DNA of 64,000 bases from Phymatolithon calcareum (taxonomy: Eukaryota > Rhodophyta > Florideophyceae > Hapalidiales): contig OZ345368.1 in the NCBI GenBank assembly GCA_977006965.1, positions 2,542,001 to 2,606,000 on the forward strand, in the 5' to 3' direction. The first letter of the stretch is position 1. Each line of letters opens with the position of its first letter. Positions 9,430 to 19,644 of this stretch are shown here, piece after piece. The translations under genes were made by a program, and so were the position numbers. The notes below the pieces were generated by a model that made no database searches, was not told the origin of the DNA, and was given only the letters and a program-made list of their open reading frames with translations.

Positions 9430-9511
9430 TTTGATATTTCCTGCACCCTTGCTGATCAGAAAGATTGCGCGCGCAATATTTCTGATCAGCAACAATGCAG
9501 GAAATATCAAA
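9430..9511. repeat. 82-bp imperfect palindrome
   Basis: Arms of about 40 bp run from TTTGATATTTCCTGCA through TGATCAGAAA and back through TTTCTGATCAGCA to TGCAGGAAATATCAAA, with the centre at GCGCGC. Diverged relatives at about 33,780 and 56,587 have only the left arm and then continue into CGCGGTTGATTTTTCTGC. The right arm therefore arose later in the A/B lineage as an inverted copy. Confidence 0.85.
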
Positions 9512-10460
9512 TCAACCGCGCCGTTTATTTTTCTGCTTCTTCCCGATCTGGCCAGCTGCACGACTCAATCAACCAATTGCTGCCAACGGTGTTGTGGTGA
9601 GCTCTTCTCTCGTTGATCAAAGGACGTTATTCCCATATAAATATGCCAATTACAGAGAGAGAAGAACATCGCCAACAACTGCCATCATCAAGCAATTACA
9701 GCCAATCGCGGAAGGACCAGCTAATAGTTCTGCTATTCAGAATTGTGTGCGTCGTTCAATGGGCCACTTCTACTTATGTGGAAGAAGAAGAAAACTAGAT
9801 TTTTGTTTTTAGGTTCTAAAAAATTTACCAAGAATGTAACTTTCTAATCGACAGCAAGCAGCAATTCCGATCGCAAAATTTTTCTAACAGGTAGAACTCA
9901 CGTTTTCAACAATGCTGAACCCTATTCAACGTCACAACGCACTTTACACCTTCCATTTTTGAATGATTTTATTGAGCCTATATGCACTGTATCAGAAATT
10001 TTCATTGAGCGCTCGTCGGAGTTCTTTTTCTGGCGATGCGCGATAATTAATGTAGGCCCTCTCCTGTAATGCTCGCACTCGTGCGCGGCACAGGATCCCT
10101 TCGGTTACTGCGAAGGAATCCGCAGAAGAACACAAAAGAAGAATGGGATGCATGTCTTCCTCCTAAAGCCACTAGACGGGAGGGCCGGTGCTTTCCTCAG
10201 CTCATCAAGAACGAGCTTCCACCATTTCTCACCCTCAAAAAAGCAAAGCGCAGGCTTCTTTACATGCACTGGTTATTACAGCGCTTCCCATGTCCCTGGC
10301 AAGAGCAAACAAGAAACGAAGATTCCCAACTAGATGAAGCTCTCACAGATATTTCAAACAATATTCAAAAAGAAATGCTGGAAACGGCAGTTGGCAGTGT
10401 CCAAAGAATATGTCCGAAGTTTACTACTTACATGGCAATTTAATTTGAATTTGGAATTTA
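9512..10460 (+). repeat. C2H2-finger repeat family, internally deleted copy
   Basis: The stretch holds a CCCATATAAATATGCC TATA-like site at about 9635, then a frame at 10,069-10,443 (124 codons) with EEWDACLPPKATRREGR and LIKNELPPFLTLKKAK. The fuller copy at 62.4-63.5 kb has about 390 bp more, including a zinc finger, between the shared 5' part (GCGCGGCACAGGATCCCTTC) and this C-terminal part. It may be a retroelement ORF1 or a repeated gene. I do not recognise the protein. Confidence 0.45.
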
Positions 10461-10795
10461 TTAAACGCCCTCAGTAACACTCATGGGACTGCAAGGGAGA
10501 TGCGTTTCAGCAGCTACGTTGTAGCTTCGATCATATATTCAAATACTTGTAACCCGGGTTAACGTGGTAGCCCTAGCTGCAAAAACCCTCTCCCGTAAAA
10601 GGGCGGAGGGAAAAGCTGGGGGTCCACTGATCAGATTTCCTCAATTGGCGCCTTGTCTATTCCATGTCGTCGTAAAAGACGATAGTGAAGAAGAGTAGCT
10701 TGTCTAGAGCTTTTTCAGTGATATCAATCTTCTCTTTGGTCTGTTGATATCTTCCGAGGTATTCGTCCAGGTTGCTCATGAGGATTGGTACAGTA

Positions 10796-11462
10796 TCACC
10801 GAACTTGTATGTGAGAAGTGATGTGCTCATTTGGGGCGAACCGACCGAATGCCCACTTTACTGCTAATTGGCGGTGCCGTGTTTTCGGGAGTCTGATAAT
10901 CGCCGGGGTGGACCCGGGCAGATCGTAGGGAAGTTTTCTCTTTCTGTTGGACTCCGAGACGTCTCCTTCGTCTTTGAAGAGCAAGGTCCTCAACGATTTT
11001 GCTGAAACTCCCTGTTTGAGGAAAGTCAGTGCCGTCTCGAAGAGATCGTACTGTAGCATTGCCGATATGTCTCGACTAACCCATTGTAGTTCATCCACAT
11101 CCCTTGCCTCGATTGGGACGGCCAGAAGGCTCCTTTTCTTTGATTTCGCTCGTTCCAACATTTTGAGTGCTAGAACGAGTCTCCTGTTTTCGGCGCTGTG
11201 AATTCGGCAAAGAAGGCGAAGTCTGTCATAGCGGTTTTTCGATATTGGACCGAATACTTGTGCGAAAAATGATTTCTCCACTTCTGCGATAGCTGTCTGG
11301 ACTCTCGGCGTCCATGGCGTCAGGTGCATACTCCCATCTTGGTTGTATCAACGCCTTGTATGTCTTCACTGCTTCCAAGGGGCAGAGTGCTCGCAACGAG
11401 ACACCCAGGAACCTCAGTTGATATACCGCGATCTCGGCGTGTCGGATGCACTTACATGACAA
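10796..11462 (-). pseudogene. LINE reverse transcriptase C-terminal half (copy A)
   Basis: Two overlapping frames form one relic. The upstream frame has RFLGVSLRALCPLEAVKTYK and IQPRWEYA, the segment just after the RT catalytic core. The downstream frame has LTPWTPRVQTAIAEVEKSFF and RHRQLAVKWAFGRFAP. A frameshift separates them near 11,330. The catalytic core itself is missing. Confidence 0.65.
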
Positions 11463-11577
11463 TGCAAAGCCGAGGGTTGTAGCGTAATGAAAATTTGTTT
11501 TCTTACTTTATCAAAGCAGTCACCAAGGAGTCCTTTCTAGCGGTAGAGCTAAGGAAGGACTAATCGCATGCCAAAAT

Positions 11578-12567
11578 TTACCAGTGTGTGGTTACGATGA
11601 CGTGATATTCAGGGTGGAAGGTTTGCAATACTGGGGCTGAGGTGACCTTCTTCTTCAGGTTTAGAAAAGCATGTTCTGTTTCCTTAGTCCACAGGAATGG
11701 AACATCTTTTGTAAGCTTTGTCAGCGGTTTTGATATCTTGGAACAGTCTTTTATGAAAAGTCGGTTATAGTTCCCCAATCCTAGGAAGGATTGTACGTAT
11801 TTCTTGGAGGTCGGCGTTGGCCAATCGTCTATGGCTTTGGTGTTATGGGGATTGATGGCTATGCCAGAGGGTCGCAAAATGAAGCCAATGTAGTCTACTT
11901 CCTGGGCTCCAAAACAGCATTTCGATAGCTTAGTGTAGAGCTTTTGTTTTCTTAGGAGTTTCAAGACTTTTCGAATATGGTTAAGGTGATCCTTCCATGT
12001 ATCGCTGTAGATGAGGATGTCATCGAGGTATACAGTGATGAACTTGTCAAGATATTCCGAAAAGACTTCGTTCATGAGTGACATGAAAGTGGCTGGAGCA
12101 TTGGTTAGTCCAAACGGTAGGACCTGGAACTCGAAATGTCTATACCTTGTTCGAAAAACGGTGAGCGGAATGGATTCCTCGTCAAGGCGGATTTGGTGAT
12201 ATCCGCTTCTTAGGTGGATCTTCGTGAAGTACTTGGCGGTAGAGAGTTGGTCCAGAATGTCGTCTATACGTGGAAGTGGATAGCTGTTCTTGACGGTAAG
12301 GCGGTTAAGAGCTCGATAGTCTACGCAAAGGCGCATAGTTCCATCTTTCTTACTGACGAATAGAACAGGTCCTCCCCACGGGCTTGTACTTGGGCGGATG
12401 AAACCTTGGTCTATGAGTTCTTCGAGTTGCTTCTGTAACTCATGGAGTTCTGCGGTAGACATTCGGTATAATCCTTTTTTCTGAGGGGCGCTATCTTCCT
12501 TTAGGCGTATGGAAAAATCATGAGCCCGCTTTGGGGGGAGTCTATTAGGCAGTTTCCTTGGGAACAC
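11578..12567 (-). pseudogene. Gypsy 1 reverse transcriptase (pol fragment)
   Basis: The 329-codon frame has the full RT palm: LCVDYRALNRLTVKNSYPLP, LRSGYHQIRLDEE, FQVLPFGLTNAPATF and the catalytic YLDD in FITVYLDDILIYS. FLGLGNYNRLFIKD and FLWTKETEHAF follow, where RNase H begins. It ends at HVIVTTHW at the duplication breakpoint. The expected F-x-K-x-D before LRSGYHQ reads FTKIH, so the first catalytic Asp appears lost. A stop lies just 5' of FPRKLPNRLPP. Confidence 0.85.
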
Positions 12568-12754
12568 GTCCTTGAATTAGTTGAGTATCGCACGAATTTC
12601 CTGGTTCTTTATATTCTCGGCGATCTCTTGGTTGGTCTCAGGAATTTTTCGGAGGACAACAGCATACAAAGGATAATTTCGTTGTTCATCTTTGGTATTT
12701 GCGTTCACGGAGACGAGGTTAGGCTTTGTTGGTTCAATGGCGACAAAAGGTATG

Positions 12755-13485
12755 CTATTTTCCATTGTATGAAAAGTTTACTTCATTCGTGTAACAGTTG
12801 ATAATAGCCCTTCTATTGGAAGTCCACTTTTTTCCGAGGTATGCGTCGTAATTCAACGGGCAGACGGCGAATCGGAGTTTTTCCATATAACCACCTATGG
12901 TAATGGGGATGTGGTGTACGGTACATTTCAGGATTTGACTTATGCCATTAGCCATGGAGGAGGTTTTATCTGTGGTTTCAATGGATATACCGTAGCAGGT
13001 GCAGAACCTTTCCGAAATGTAATTGAGCTCTGCACCGTCATCGATGAGGATTCTTGCCGAAATGCCGGAAATTTTGGCTCTGGTGATAAGGAGACTAGGG
13101 TTGGATGGTTCAAAGGGATCACTCTCAGACGATTGGTTCTCGGAGGGTGTTTCAGGAGGAGGGTCTGGAGGGGGTGAAATAGTCTTCGGAACTGAGGGAC
13201 AATCATGGGGTAGATTGGAAGGTTCGTCAATTCTCAGTTCCTCTGGCCTTTTGGGCAGTGTCTCGCCACATGAGCTTTCTCGCGGCAACGAAGGCATCGG
13301 CCTTCTTTCATACACGTCTCGCGCTCAGCCTGAGTGAGCTTCTGCAGCTGTATGTTTCCAATTTCTATTGGGACGGGTGCTTGGACCTTATTTCCTTGTC
13401 GTTGGTTTCCTTGACCGTTTCTGTTTCCAGCAGTGGGTTTTGTCAGTCGGCTGTGAGCGGATTCCACACGGTCGGCGTCGCGCAT
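12755..13485 (-). pseudogene. Gypsy 1 zinc knuckle and protease
   Basis: The upstream frame (13,234-13,485) carries a CCHC knuckle CLRCREKAHVARHC. After a frameshift, 12,755-13,315 encodes a Pro-rich stretch and an aspartic protease with RILIDDGAELNYIS, where D-D-G-A replaces the usual D-S/T-G-A. A further broken frame (12,577-12,765) links it to the RT. Confidence 0.75.
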
Positions 13486-13574
13486 AGCATCTGCGAGTTT
13501 AGTGTACTCTTTCGTGCATAGTTCCTTCCAGATGTAGGTTTTGAGCCCGCGTGTGTAGTGATCAATTTGTTCGT

Positions 13575-14134
13575 CTACACTGATGCTCGGAATATCCAGA
13601 ATGATTCTCTGGAAGTCGTCGTTGAACGTGGAACCATCCTTGAGCTGCTTCCATTTGGCGAGTTTATCTCTCGCAATCTTTCTTTGTTTAGAGTTTCGAA
13701 ACGAGAGATCAGAGCTTCGCGTAGCTGGCTCCAGGTTGCGACATTTCGACCGTCTTCAGTTTCTTTGTACACAATCTACCATTCATGAGCCGGACCATGA
13801 AGGTAACTGACGGCGATAGGTAAGGCCTGATCGTCATTCGAGCCGGAAAGATAGTTGTTCATGTGAGTTGCCCAACTTAAAACCGAGTCCTTTCCCTTAA
13901 AGGGTTCAGGAGACTTGATTTCCGGTAGTTTGACTTGGGGTGCCGAGTTGCATCTGGGCATTCTGTAAGGCGGTCTTGGTTTGATTCAGGTCGGTCTGGA
14001 GCGAGGCGATGTTTTGCTGTGCATTATTGAACTGTGCCATAAGGTTGTGGTATGCATTGGCAAGTTCTTGTAGTGTTGTTCTTGTAGTGCTGGATGGTTC
14101 TGCTGGTTCTGTGAGTTTTGGGGGTTGGGATCCA
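13575..14134 (-). pseudogene. Gypsy 1 gag remnant
   Basis: The frames contain LPEIKSPEPFKGKD, LSWATHMNNYLSG and WSQLREALISRFETLN, the usual Gypsy gag pattern of F-x-G...W...M-x-x-Y-L followed by W...L...F. A stop lies between the two frames. The likely gag start is the ATG at 14,134 (MDPNPQNSQNQQ). Confidence 0.7.
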
Positions 14135-14162
14135 TGTTACCACACAAGCAAAGAAGATTTAT

Positions 14163-14591
14163 TTAGGAAGAGCGGGAAGCTTCGATGATTCCTTGCACAG
14201 AGAGTTTGTGCTTCCGACTATCAACGTGTCTACGATAGTCCTCAGGGCTAGTGAAGGTAAGATCACAGCACTTGTCGGGCTTGTAGGTAGTCTTGAGTTT
14301 GTGCCGACGGGTGAGGCGGTGGTCTTCTTCTTGTTTCTTGCACGAGAAAACCTTGCCGCACGGTATGCACTGGAGGGTCTTCTTCGTGTTGCAACGCTTG
14401 GATCCTTGATGACGACGGTGGGTCTTCTGAATCCGGATCGACGTGGAGTCGGCGATGCGGAGGATCGGGCGTTGATGAGCCGGTTTGTGCCTGCGGATGA
14501 TTCGAGACGCGGAATCAAACTCACGGTAACGCTGGTTGGTTTCGGCGAGAAGGCGGTGGACAGGAGCACGAGAGACCGGGGGTAGGCTCAA
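14163..14591 (-). CDS. Double zinc-finger ORF in the Gypsy 1 leader
   Basis: This 142-codon frame lies between the presumed LTR and gag, on the same strand. Finger 1 reads CIPCGKVFSCKKQEEDH then RLTRRH (C-x2-C-x12-H-x5-H). Finger 2 reads CCDLTFTSPEDYRRHVDSRK then H and appears to lack the first Cys, with Pro in its place. The H-x5-H spacing is that of U1/matrin-type RNA-binding fingers. An extra ORF before gag is unusual for Gypsy elements. It may also be a 5' piece of gag, or a captured host exon. Confidence 0.5.
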   Translation of the reverse strand: MSLPPVSRAPVHRLLAETNQRYREFDSASRIIRRHKPAHQRPILRIADSTSIRIQKTHRRHQGSKRCNTKKTLQCIPCGKVFSCKKQEEDHRLTRRHKLKTTYKPDKCCDLTFTSPEDYRRHVDSRKHKLSVQGIIEASRSS

Positions 14592-15044
14592 CGCAGGGAG
14601 GACAGCGGAGGCTCAGCAGGCATCGGCGAGAAGGGCTTGGGGGTTCTTGGGGTGGAAAGTTCGTGCGAACCGTCCCACGGTTCCGGCGTACGAGTTTCCC
14701 AGGTGAACGGCTGCCGTAGAGGCTTGGGGATGTCGGAGAGCGGGGTCGCAGGATTGGTGTCGGTGTAGTACGAGGGAGGCCGCGTGCGGTTCAAAAGGTA
14801 AACTGGGGCCACTGGTGAGCACACAAGAAGTGATACTGGTTAGAACTCTGCAACTCGCAATCGCGCACACCGCTGCAAGGGTCGTGAACGACTGCAAGAA
14901 GAGAGGCTCAGCAGGAGCCCCAACTTACTCTTTGGTCTGGGTCCGGTGCTAACAAGCTGTGGGGTTGTAAATCGCACAAGTTAGCACACTGATTGTGGTC
15001 GGGTTGCTCCATGGCAAAACGCCGAGAGCGTCGCGAAGCGGCGA

Positions 15045-15053
15045 CCTTTATAG
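15045..15053 (-). promoter_or_regulatory. Candidate LTR TATA box of Gypsy 1
   Basis: CTATAAAGG on the minus strand lies upstream of the leader and gag, where a 5' LTR promoter is expected. The LTR borders could not be fixed because the partner LTR is missing. Confidence 0.4.
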
Positions 15054-15342
15054 AAAATGAATTGGATCAAAGATGACTTGGCAATATGATAAATGGATCA
15101 ATGGAAGAATCTGGAAGACGCGAAGCGGCTTCCTAGCCCGCCGCAGCCGCCGCTGAGGTGCTCACAGTATAAGCACATGTAAGCTGTAAGCAGTGGTTCT
15201 AGGGTTTTGCTTTCGGTGATCCTTCATGGTGTAAGTACTTATCGAAACCTACGGTACTGTAATGGCTGTAACGCTATCTGTACGGGCTTGCTGTAAATGC
15301 AAGCTGTATTGACAATTTGAAGGGAACTATTTCTATAGGAGT

Positions 15343-16107
15343 ATGATAGTGGCGTTGGATGCCACAGATCCCTTCGCTGGTCCTCGTTATAACGGACCGG
15401 CCCCCATGGAAATTGGTAACGTGGAGCGTCGCGATCATCAGCTCGGAAGCGATGCATGGCTTACAGACGACCGGAAGTCTAATGCTTGTTATACGTGCCA
15501 TGAAGAGGGATGTCGGCCCTGGAGACATAAGCAGAGGCGAGGATACATTGACCGAAGTTTGGGAATTCGAAGGAAGGCGATCCGATTCGGAAATGTGGAT
15601 ATCGAAAAGAGGTCGAGTGGCGCTGAAAAGCAGATTGAGCGGACTCAACTGATTCATAGTTCGAGTGGCCTAGATTCTCTTGTGGCAGAAGTCAAGCAGC
15701 TTCGCAAAGAAATTCGAGACATAAGGCTGGATGCGAAGAAAGCCCTTTGTTCTGCGTCGATGACTACTGCTGTTCGTGATCATGACGATTGCACTCTCAG
15801 TGATGACATTCCAGTGAAGGACTTGATAATACTCGACGGTATATTCATCGGAAAGAGAGTGCGAGTCTCAAGGACGACGGGTGCGATACGAACATTGTAT
15901 CACGAGAAGTCTTCAAGGAGAACCGAAACCTTTTCGAGTAGTGCGAAGAAGGGTAGAAATAAAACACTCGAAGAAGAAGACATTGGAGATGGCATCAGAG
16001 GTAATACAAGGAGCAGCGCTTCGTTTAGGCCTACGTTCCTACTCTTCGAATTGGGTCGTTGTAAGTTGCATATACGACGTTATCTTTGGAACGAAAGTCG
16101 ATTATGA
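15343..16107 (+). pseudogene. Gypsy 2 gag end and protease
   Basis: The 254-codon frame has a zinc-knuckle relic ACYTCHEEGCRPWRH, with the last position changed. Around 15,870 a different frame encodes KDDGCDTNIVSREVF, a retropepsin D-D-G-C core. The protease therefore lies across a frameshift. Confidence 0.7.
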
Positions 16108-17034
16108 AAATCATGCTGTGCAAGTTGGTGCTTTCCAAATTCCAGTGACGAAGACTGCACATACCGAAGAAGGCCATATACAAGTGACAAGCCTTAGTAT
16201 CCGAAAATTCCGATCTATGGTAAGGAAGAAGAATGGAAAAGAGGCCTTTCAAGTATTCAAGGCTGTTCCGACCAACGTGATTAATACCTCAGAGAATGGA
16301 GTGAAGACAAAAGAGCAGCTATTGCATTGCTCAAATCCAAATCTGAGGAAAATCCTGTGCAAGTTGGAAGTTGTGTTTCAAGAAGAACTTCCCGATGGAC
16401 TTCCCTCGGAAAGGTTCGTTGATCATGCAATTGAGGTTCATAAGGAAGAGAAGCCGCCACATCTTCCACTCTATCAGTTATCTCCTTTAGAGTTGGGTGC
16501 AGCAAAGAGATACGTTGAGGAGTTGCTGCGGAAGCGAAAGATTCGTCCGAGAAAATCTCCGTTTGGCGCTTCCTTGTTTTTCGTGAAGGACAAAGATAAA
16601 CCGTTGCGTGGCGTTGTTGATTACCGCGCTTTGAATTGAATTACAAAGCGAAACAACGCTCCGCTTCCTCGGTCGGACGAGATGTTCGATATGCTTGGTG
16701 ACGCTCGCGTGTTTTCGAAGTTAGATCTGAAAACTGGATTTCATCAGATTCGCGTTCGTCCAGAAGACATCGAAAAGACTGCGTTTAATACGAAGTATTG
16801 TAAATTTGAATATTTGGTGATGCCGATGGGATTGTGCAATGCACCTGCTACGTTCCAATCACTGATGAATCGTATCTTCTATGACTGCATTGATGACTTC
16901 CTGGTCGTGTACATGGACCATCTGCTCATCTTCAGCAAGGATGAGGCTTCACACCTTAAGCATATTGAAACGGTTTTATCTCGCCTCAAAGACCATGGGT
17001 TGTTTGTGTCGCCGAAGAAGTGCGATTTCTGAAG
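15881..17034 (+). pseudogene. Gypsy 2 reverse transcriptase
   Basis: The frame passes through YVEELLRKRKIRPRKSPFGA and VVDYRALN, hits TGA at 16,637, and resumes with KLDLKTGFHQIRVRPEDIEK and MPMGLCNAPATFQSLMNRIF. The catalytic box reads VVYMDHLLIFS, so the second Asp of Y-M-D-D is His. That alone should abolish polymerase activity. A stop follows at KKCDF (17,032). Confidence 0.85.
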
Positions 17035-17850
17035 GATGAAATTGAGTTCTTGGGACTTATAGTCGGAAAGATTGGAGTTCGTGTCGATCCAAAGAAAGTT
17101 GAAGTGTTGGAAAAATGGCTGAAACCGAGCACTCTGACTTATATTCGAAGCTTTTTGGGTCTGATACAGATCTTTCGACGTTTTATCAAGCACTTCTCGA
17201 AAATCGCAGCACCACTGACAAACTGGACGAAAAAGGACCAGGGTATCCAGAGATGGGATTCCAGATGTGATGAGGCGTTCGAATCGCTGAAGCTTGCAAT
17301 TATAAATGCTCCGATTCTGGTATCTCCTGACTGGAAAAAGGCATTCAAAGGACATATCGATGCCTATACATATGCGGTCGGAGGTACATTGACACAACTG
17401 GATGAGGAGGGAAACGATACTGTAATTGCATTCTATTCCAAGCTGAGTCCAGCCGAGCAAAACTACACTTCAAATGATCGTGAGCTACTGGGTCTCATAT
17501 ACTTCTTGTAGCAATTTCGATGCTATCTGGAAGGGAAAAGTTTCGAGATATTCACGGATAGCCAAGTGCTCAAGCACTTCTTTTCCAAGCAGAAGCTAAG
17601 CCGGAAAGAGGCAAGATGGCTGGAGACTCTTGGGAGCTTTGGAATCTTTCCAATAACGTTGAAGCCAGGAAAGATTCATGTATTAGGTGGCGGCCTATCA
17701 AGAGCTCCGCACATCTCTTTCAACTCCTTGGAAATTCCGTTTCTCAAGCTTGATGCAGTTCTGAACGGTTACGAAGATGATCAGTATTTCGGTCCTATCG
17801 TGAAAAGTCTAGACGGAAAAGTTACTGCCAATGTTTCATCGCGATGGTAG
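17020..17850 (+). pseudogene. Gypsy 2 RT end and RNase H
   Basis: FLKDEIEFLGLIVGKIGVRV, FLGLIQIFRRFIKHFSKIA and KGHIDAYTYAVGGTLTQ (RNase H first Asp) lead to NDRELLGLIYFL, then a TAG at 17,509. EIFTDSQVLKHFFSKQKLS and RWLETLGSFGIF continue after the stop. The D-E-D residues are still visible. Confidence 0.8.
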
Positions 17851-18651
17851 ACGACTACTGTATAAGGGAAAGCTATGTGTGCTTCGAAAGGCGATATCTA
17901 CCATCCTCCAGTTGGCCTATGACTCTAAGATAGGAGGTCATTTTAGTTTCTCGAAAACAATATCAAGACCGGAAAAGTACCACTGGAAACACAAAGAAAA
18001 GGAGCGAAGCGGTATATTCAAGGTTGTGTCACTTGTCAACAGAAGAATGATCACGGTAGCCAGAAGCTTACTGATCCGACTCCTCTGGAGGTACCCGAGA
18101 GACGATGGGGATCGCTTGCGACTGACTTTATAGTGAGCCTTCCCAAGACGAAGAATGGATTTGACAGCATTACTACCTGTGTGGATCGTTTATAAAGAAG
18201 AGTTCAATTCATTCCATCCAGAGAGACAGATAGCGCAGTTGATGCTGTAAACGCCTTCTACCATAATGCATTCAATCACCACGGTTTGCCTTATAGCATC
18301 GTCTCTGACCGGGATCCCAAGTTTACTTCGAAGTCTTGGCATCGGCTGATGGAGCTCTGTGGTATCAAGCTCAAGATGTATTCAAGTCTCCATCCCCAAA
18401 CTAATGGTTCATCGGAAATTATGAACAGAATGGTTGAGAATTACATTCGATGCTTCTGTTCCTACCATCAAAATGATTGGGATGATCTGCTGGTCTCAGC
18501 AGAATTCGCTTACAGCTCAGCCATAAGCGAAGACTTAGGAATGTGTCCATTAGAAATGGACCTTGGATGGAATCCAATGTCTGTTCTGGATCTGTTGATT
18601 AAGAGAAATTGTGAGGTTGAAAGAGTCTCTGAGTTGAAGTCTCGGCTTTAA
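17831..18651 (+). pseudogene. Gypsy 2 integrase
   Basis: A frameshifted zinc-binding region (GGHFSFSKTISR with CVTCQQKN in another frame) precedes the catalytic core. The core has DFIVSLPKTKNG, VSDRDPKFTSKSWHRLME and HPQTNGSSEIMNRMVENYIR, supplying the D, D and E of the D,D-35-E triad. Stops lie at 18,131 and 18,193. Confidence 0.8.
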
Positions 18652-18768
18652 GTATCTCTTGACAATGCGAAATATGCCTACAAGATTGCGGAGGCTCGTC
18701 AAAGTGCTCGGACATCTCTAACTCACAAGCCCCATTCCTACAAGGTCGGTGAATAGCTTTAGATTAAT

Positions 18769-19215
18769 ATGAGCCTCTTTAAATACGCTTATTCTAAGTC
18801 TCAAGAATCGGATAATTTGTCCTCTAAACGCTTTGGTCCGTTTACTGTGAAGAGACTCATCGGTAAAAATGCCGTCAAACTGGAGTTTCCAAGTCATTTA
18901 AGGATTCATGAAGTGGTGAATATTGTTCATACAACTCCGTACTTTGACCAGCCTACTGATATATCCGCACACATCCCGGCTGTACCTGATCCTGTTCCCG
19001 CTGTTGAAGGAGAAGAGTTTCTTGTGGATTCGATCCTGAAACATGGGAAGAGAGGGAAAGGATATTAGTTCTTAACTCTAGTGAAAGGAAGTCCGACACA
19101 TGATGCAGAATGGCAGCCAAGTCAAGACTTCATCGACAAGGATGGAACTGTGACACAAGTGTTTCTGGATTATATCAAGGACAACAAGATTATGCCGCAT
19201 ATATGGCGAGGATGA
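18769..19215 (+). pseudogene. Gypsy 2 integrase tail with chromodomain
   Basis: The frame has RFGPFTVKRLIGKNAVKLEF, then a C-terminal module EEFLVDSILKHGKRGKGY and, after a TAG, AEWQPSQDFIDKDGT. This is the usual chromodomain order of Gypsy chromoviruses (E-x-x-V-D-x-I-L, then W-x-P). It would steer integration to particular chromatin. Confidence 0.7.
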
Positions 19216-19266
19216 ATAACGCCGATTTCATTGACGAGGACGTCAATAAGAGGAGGTGGGGAATAG

Positions 19267-19644
19267 TGTAACAAGGACATGCATGTAGCGCGTAAGTAGT
19301 GACAGCTTTGCTAGCAGTCAGCATGCACGTCTGGATGCTCCTAGAAGCATGCGAGAAATATCCAGAATATTCGAGCACATGCACTATTTGACGAATGCAT
19401 TGCTGTAAGGAAATTTCTGGAGCTCTCTAAATAATTCGTATTTTAGGGTTTTATGATATTTGTAAGTTACGTGTAAGTAATTCAATGCCTATATAAGGCA
19501 TGCTCAAGTTCCGACTAGCGGACTGAAGCCAAGCAGAAATCCAACCAAGTCAAGTGAGGTAAAGTCAAGAAACCTCTTCTAAGCTCATCTTATCACTACC
19601 GATACTGTCCCTGTCAACGCTACGCTCGATCAACATCCGTTTCA
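19267..19644 (+). repeat. 3' LTR of Gypsy 2
   Basis: A purine tract AAGAGGAGGTGGGGAATAG at 19,248-19,266 is followed by TGTAACAAGG. The LTR has a TATA box CTATATAAGG at 19,489-19,498 and ends near TTTCA at 19,644, where homology to the Cys-rich gene resumes. The length is about 378 bp. Confidence 0.7.

Larger units (their letters stand above)
4797..11588. repeat. Segmental duplication, copy A
   Basis: This block is collinear with 19,652-28,207 and nearly identical over long stretches (8.2-11.58 kb against 24.8-28.2 kb shows only rare differences). Copy A lacks the roughly 800-bp interval and the hAT insertion seen in B. It has two private insertions, at 6956-7248 and about 7373-7480. The right junction is CCAGTGTG at 11,581-11,588, where A runs into a Gypsy pol gene and B into unrelated DNA. 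Confidence 0.9.
11578..15060 (-). mobile_element. Ty3/Gypsy element 1, 3'-truncated
   Basis: From right to left come an LTR-like TATA box, a zinc-finger frame, gag with a CCHC knuckle, protease and reverse transcriptase. The sequence stops at the start of RNase H where it meets the duplication junction near 11,588. Integrase and the 3' LTR are gone. Stops and frameshifts separate every domain, so it is inactive. Confidence 0.85.
15343..19644 (+). mobile_element. Ty3/Gypsy chromovirus 2, 5'-truncated with 3' LTR
   Basis: In order the element shows a gag end with zinc knuckle, protease, RT, RNase H, integrase, chromodomain, polypurine tract and LTR. There is no 5' LTR: the sequence at 15.1-15.34 kb does not match 19,267-19,644. 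Many stops and frameshifts occur. The LTR inserted into, and cut off, the Cys-rich gene of copy B (the frame runs into the LTR right after AGESC). Confidence 0.85.

Noticed and set aside
10069-10443. Ordinary host gene of 124 codons
   Set aside because: The same C-terminal sequence recurs at several places with deletions and retroposition marks, so it is treated as part of a repeat family.
15060-15343. 5' LTR of Gypsy 2
   Set aside because: The stretch does not resemble the LTR at 19,267-19,644. The element is better read as 5'-truncated.
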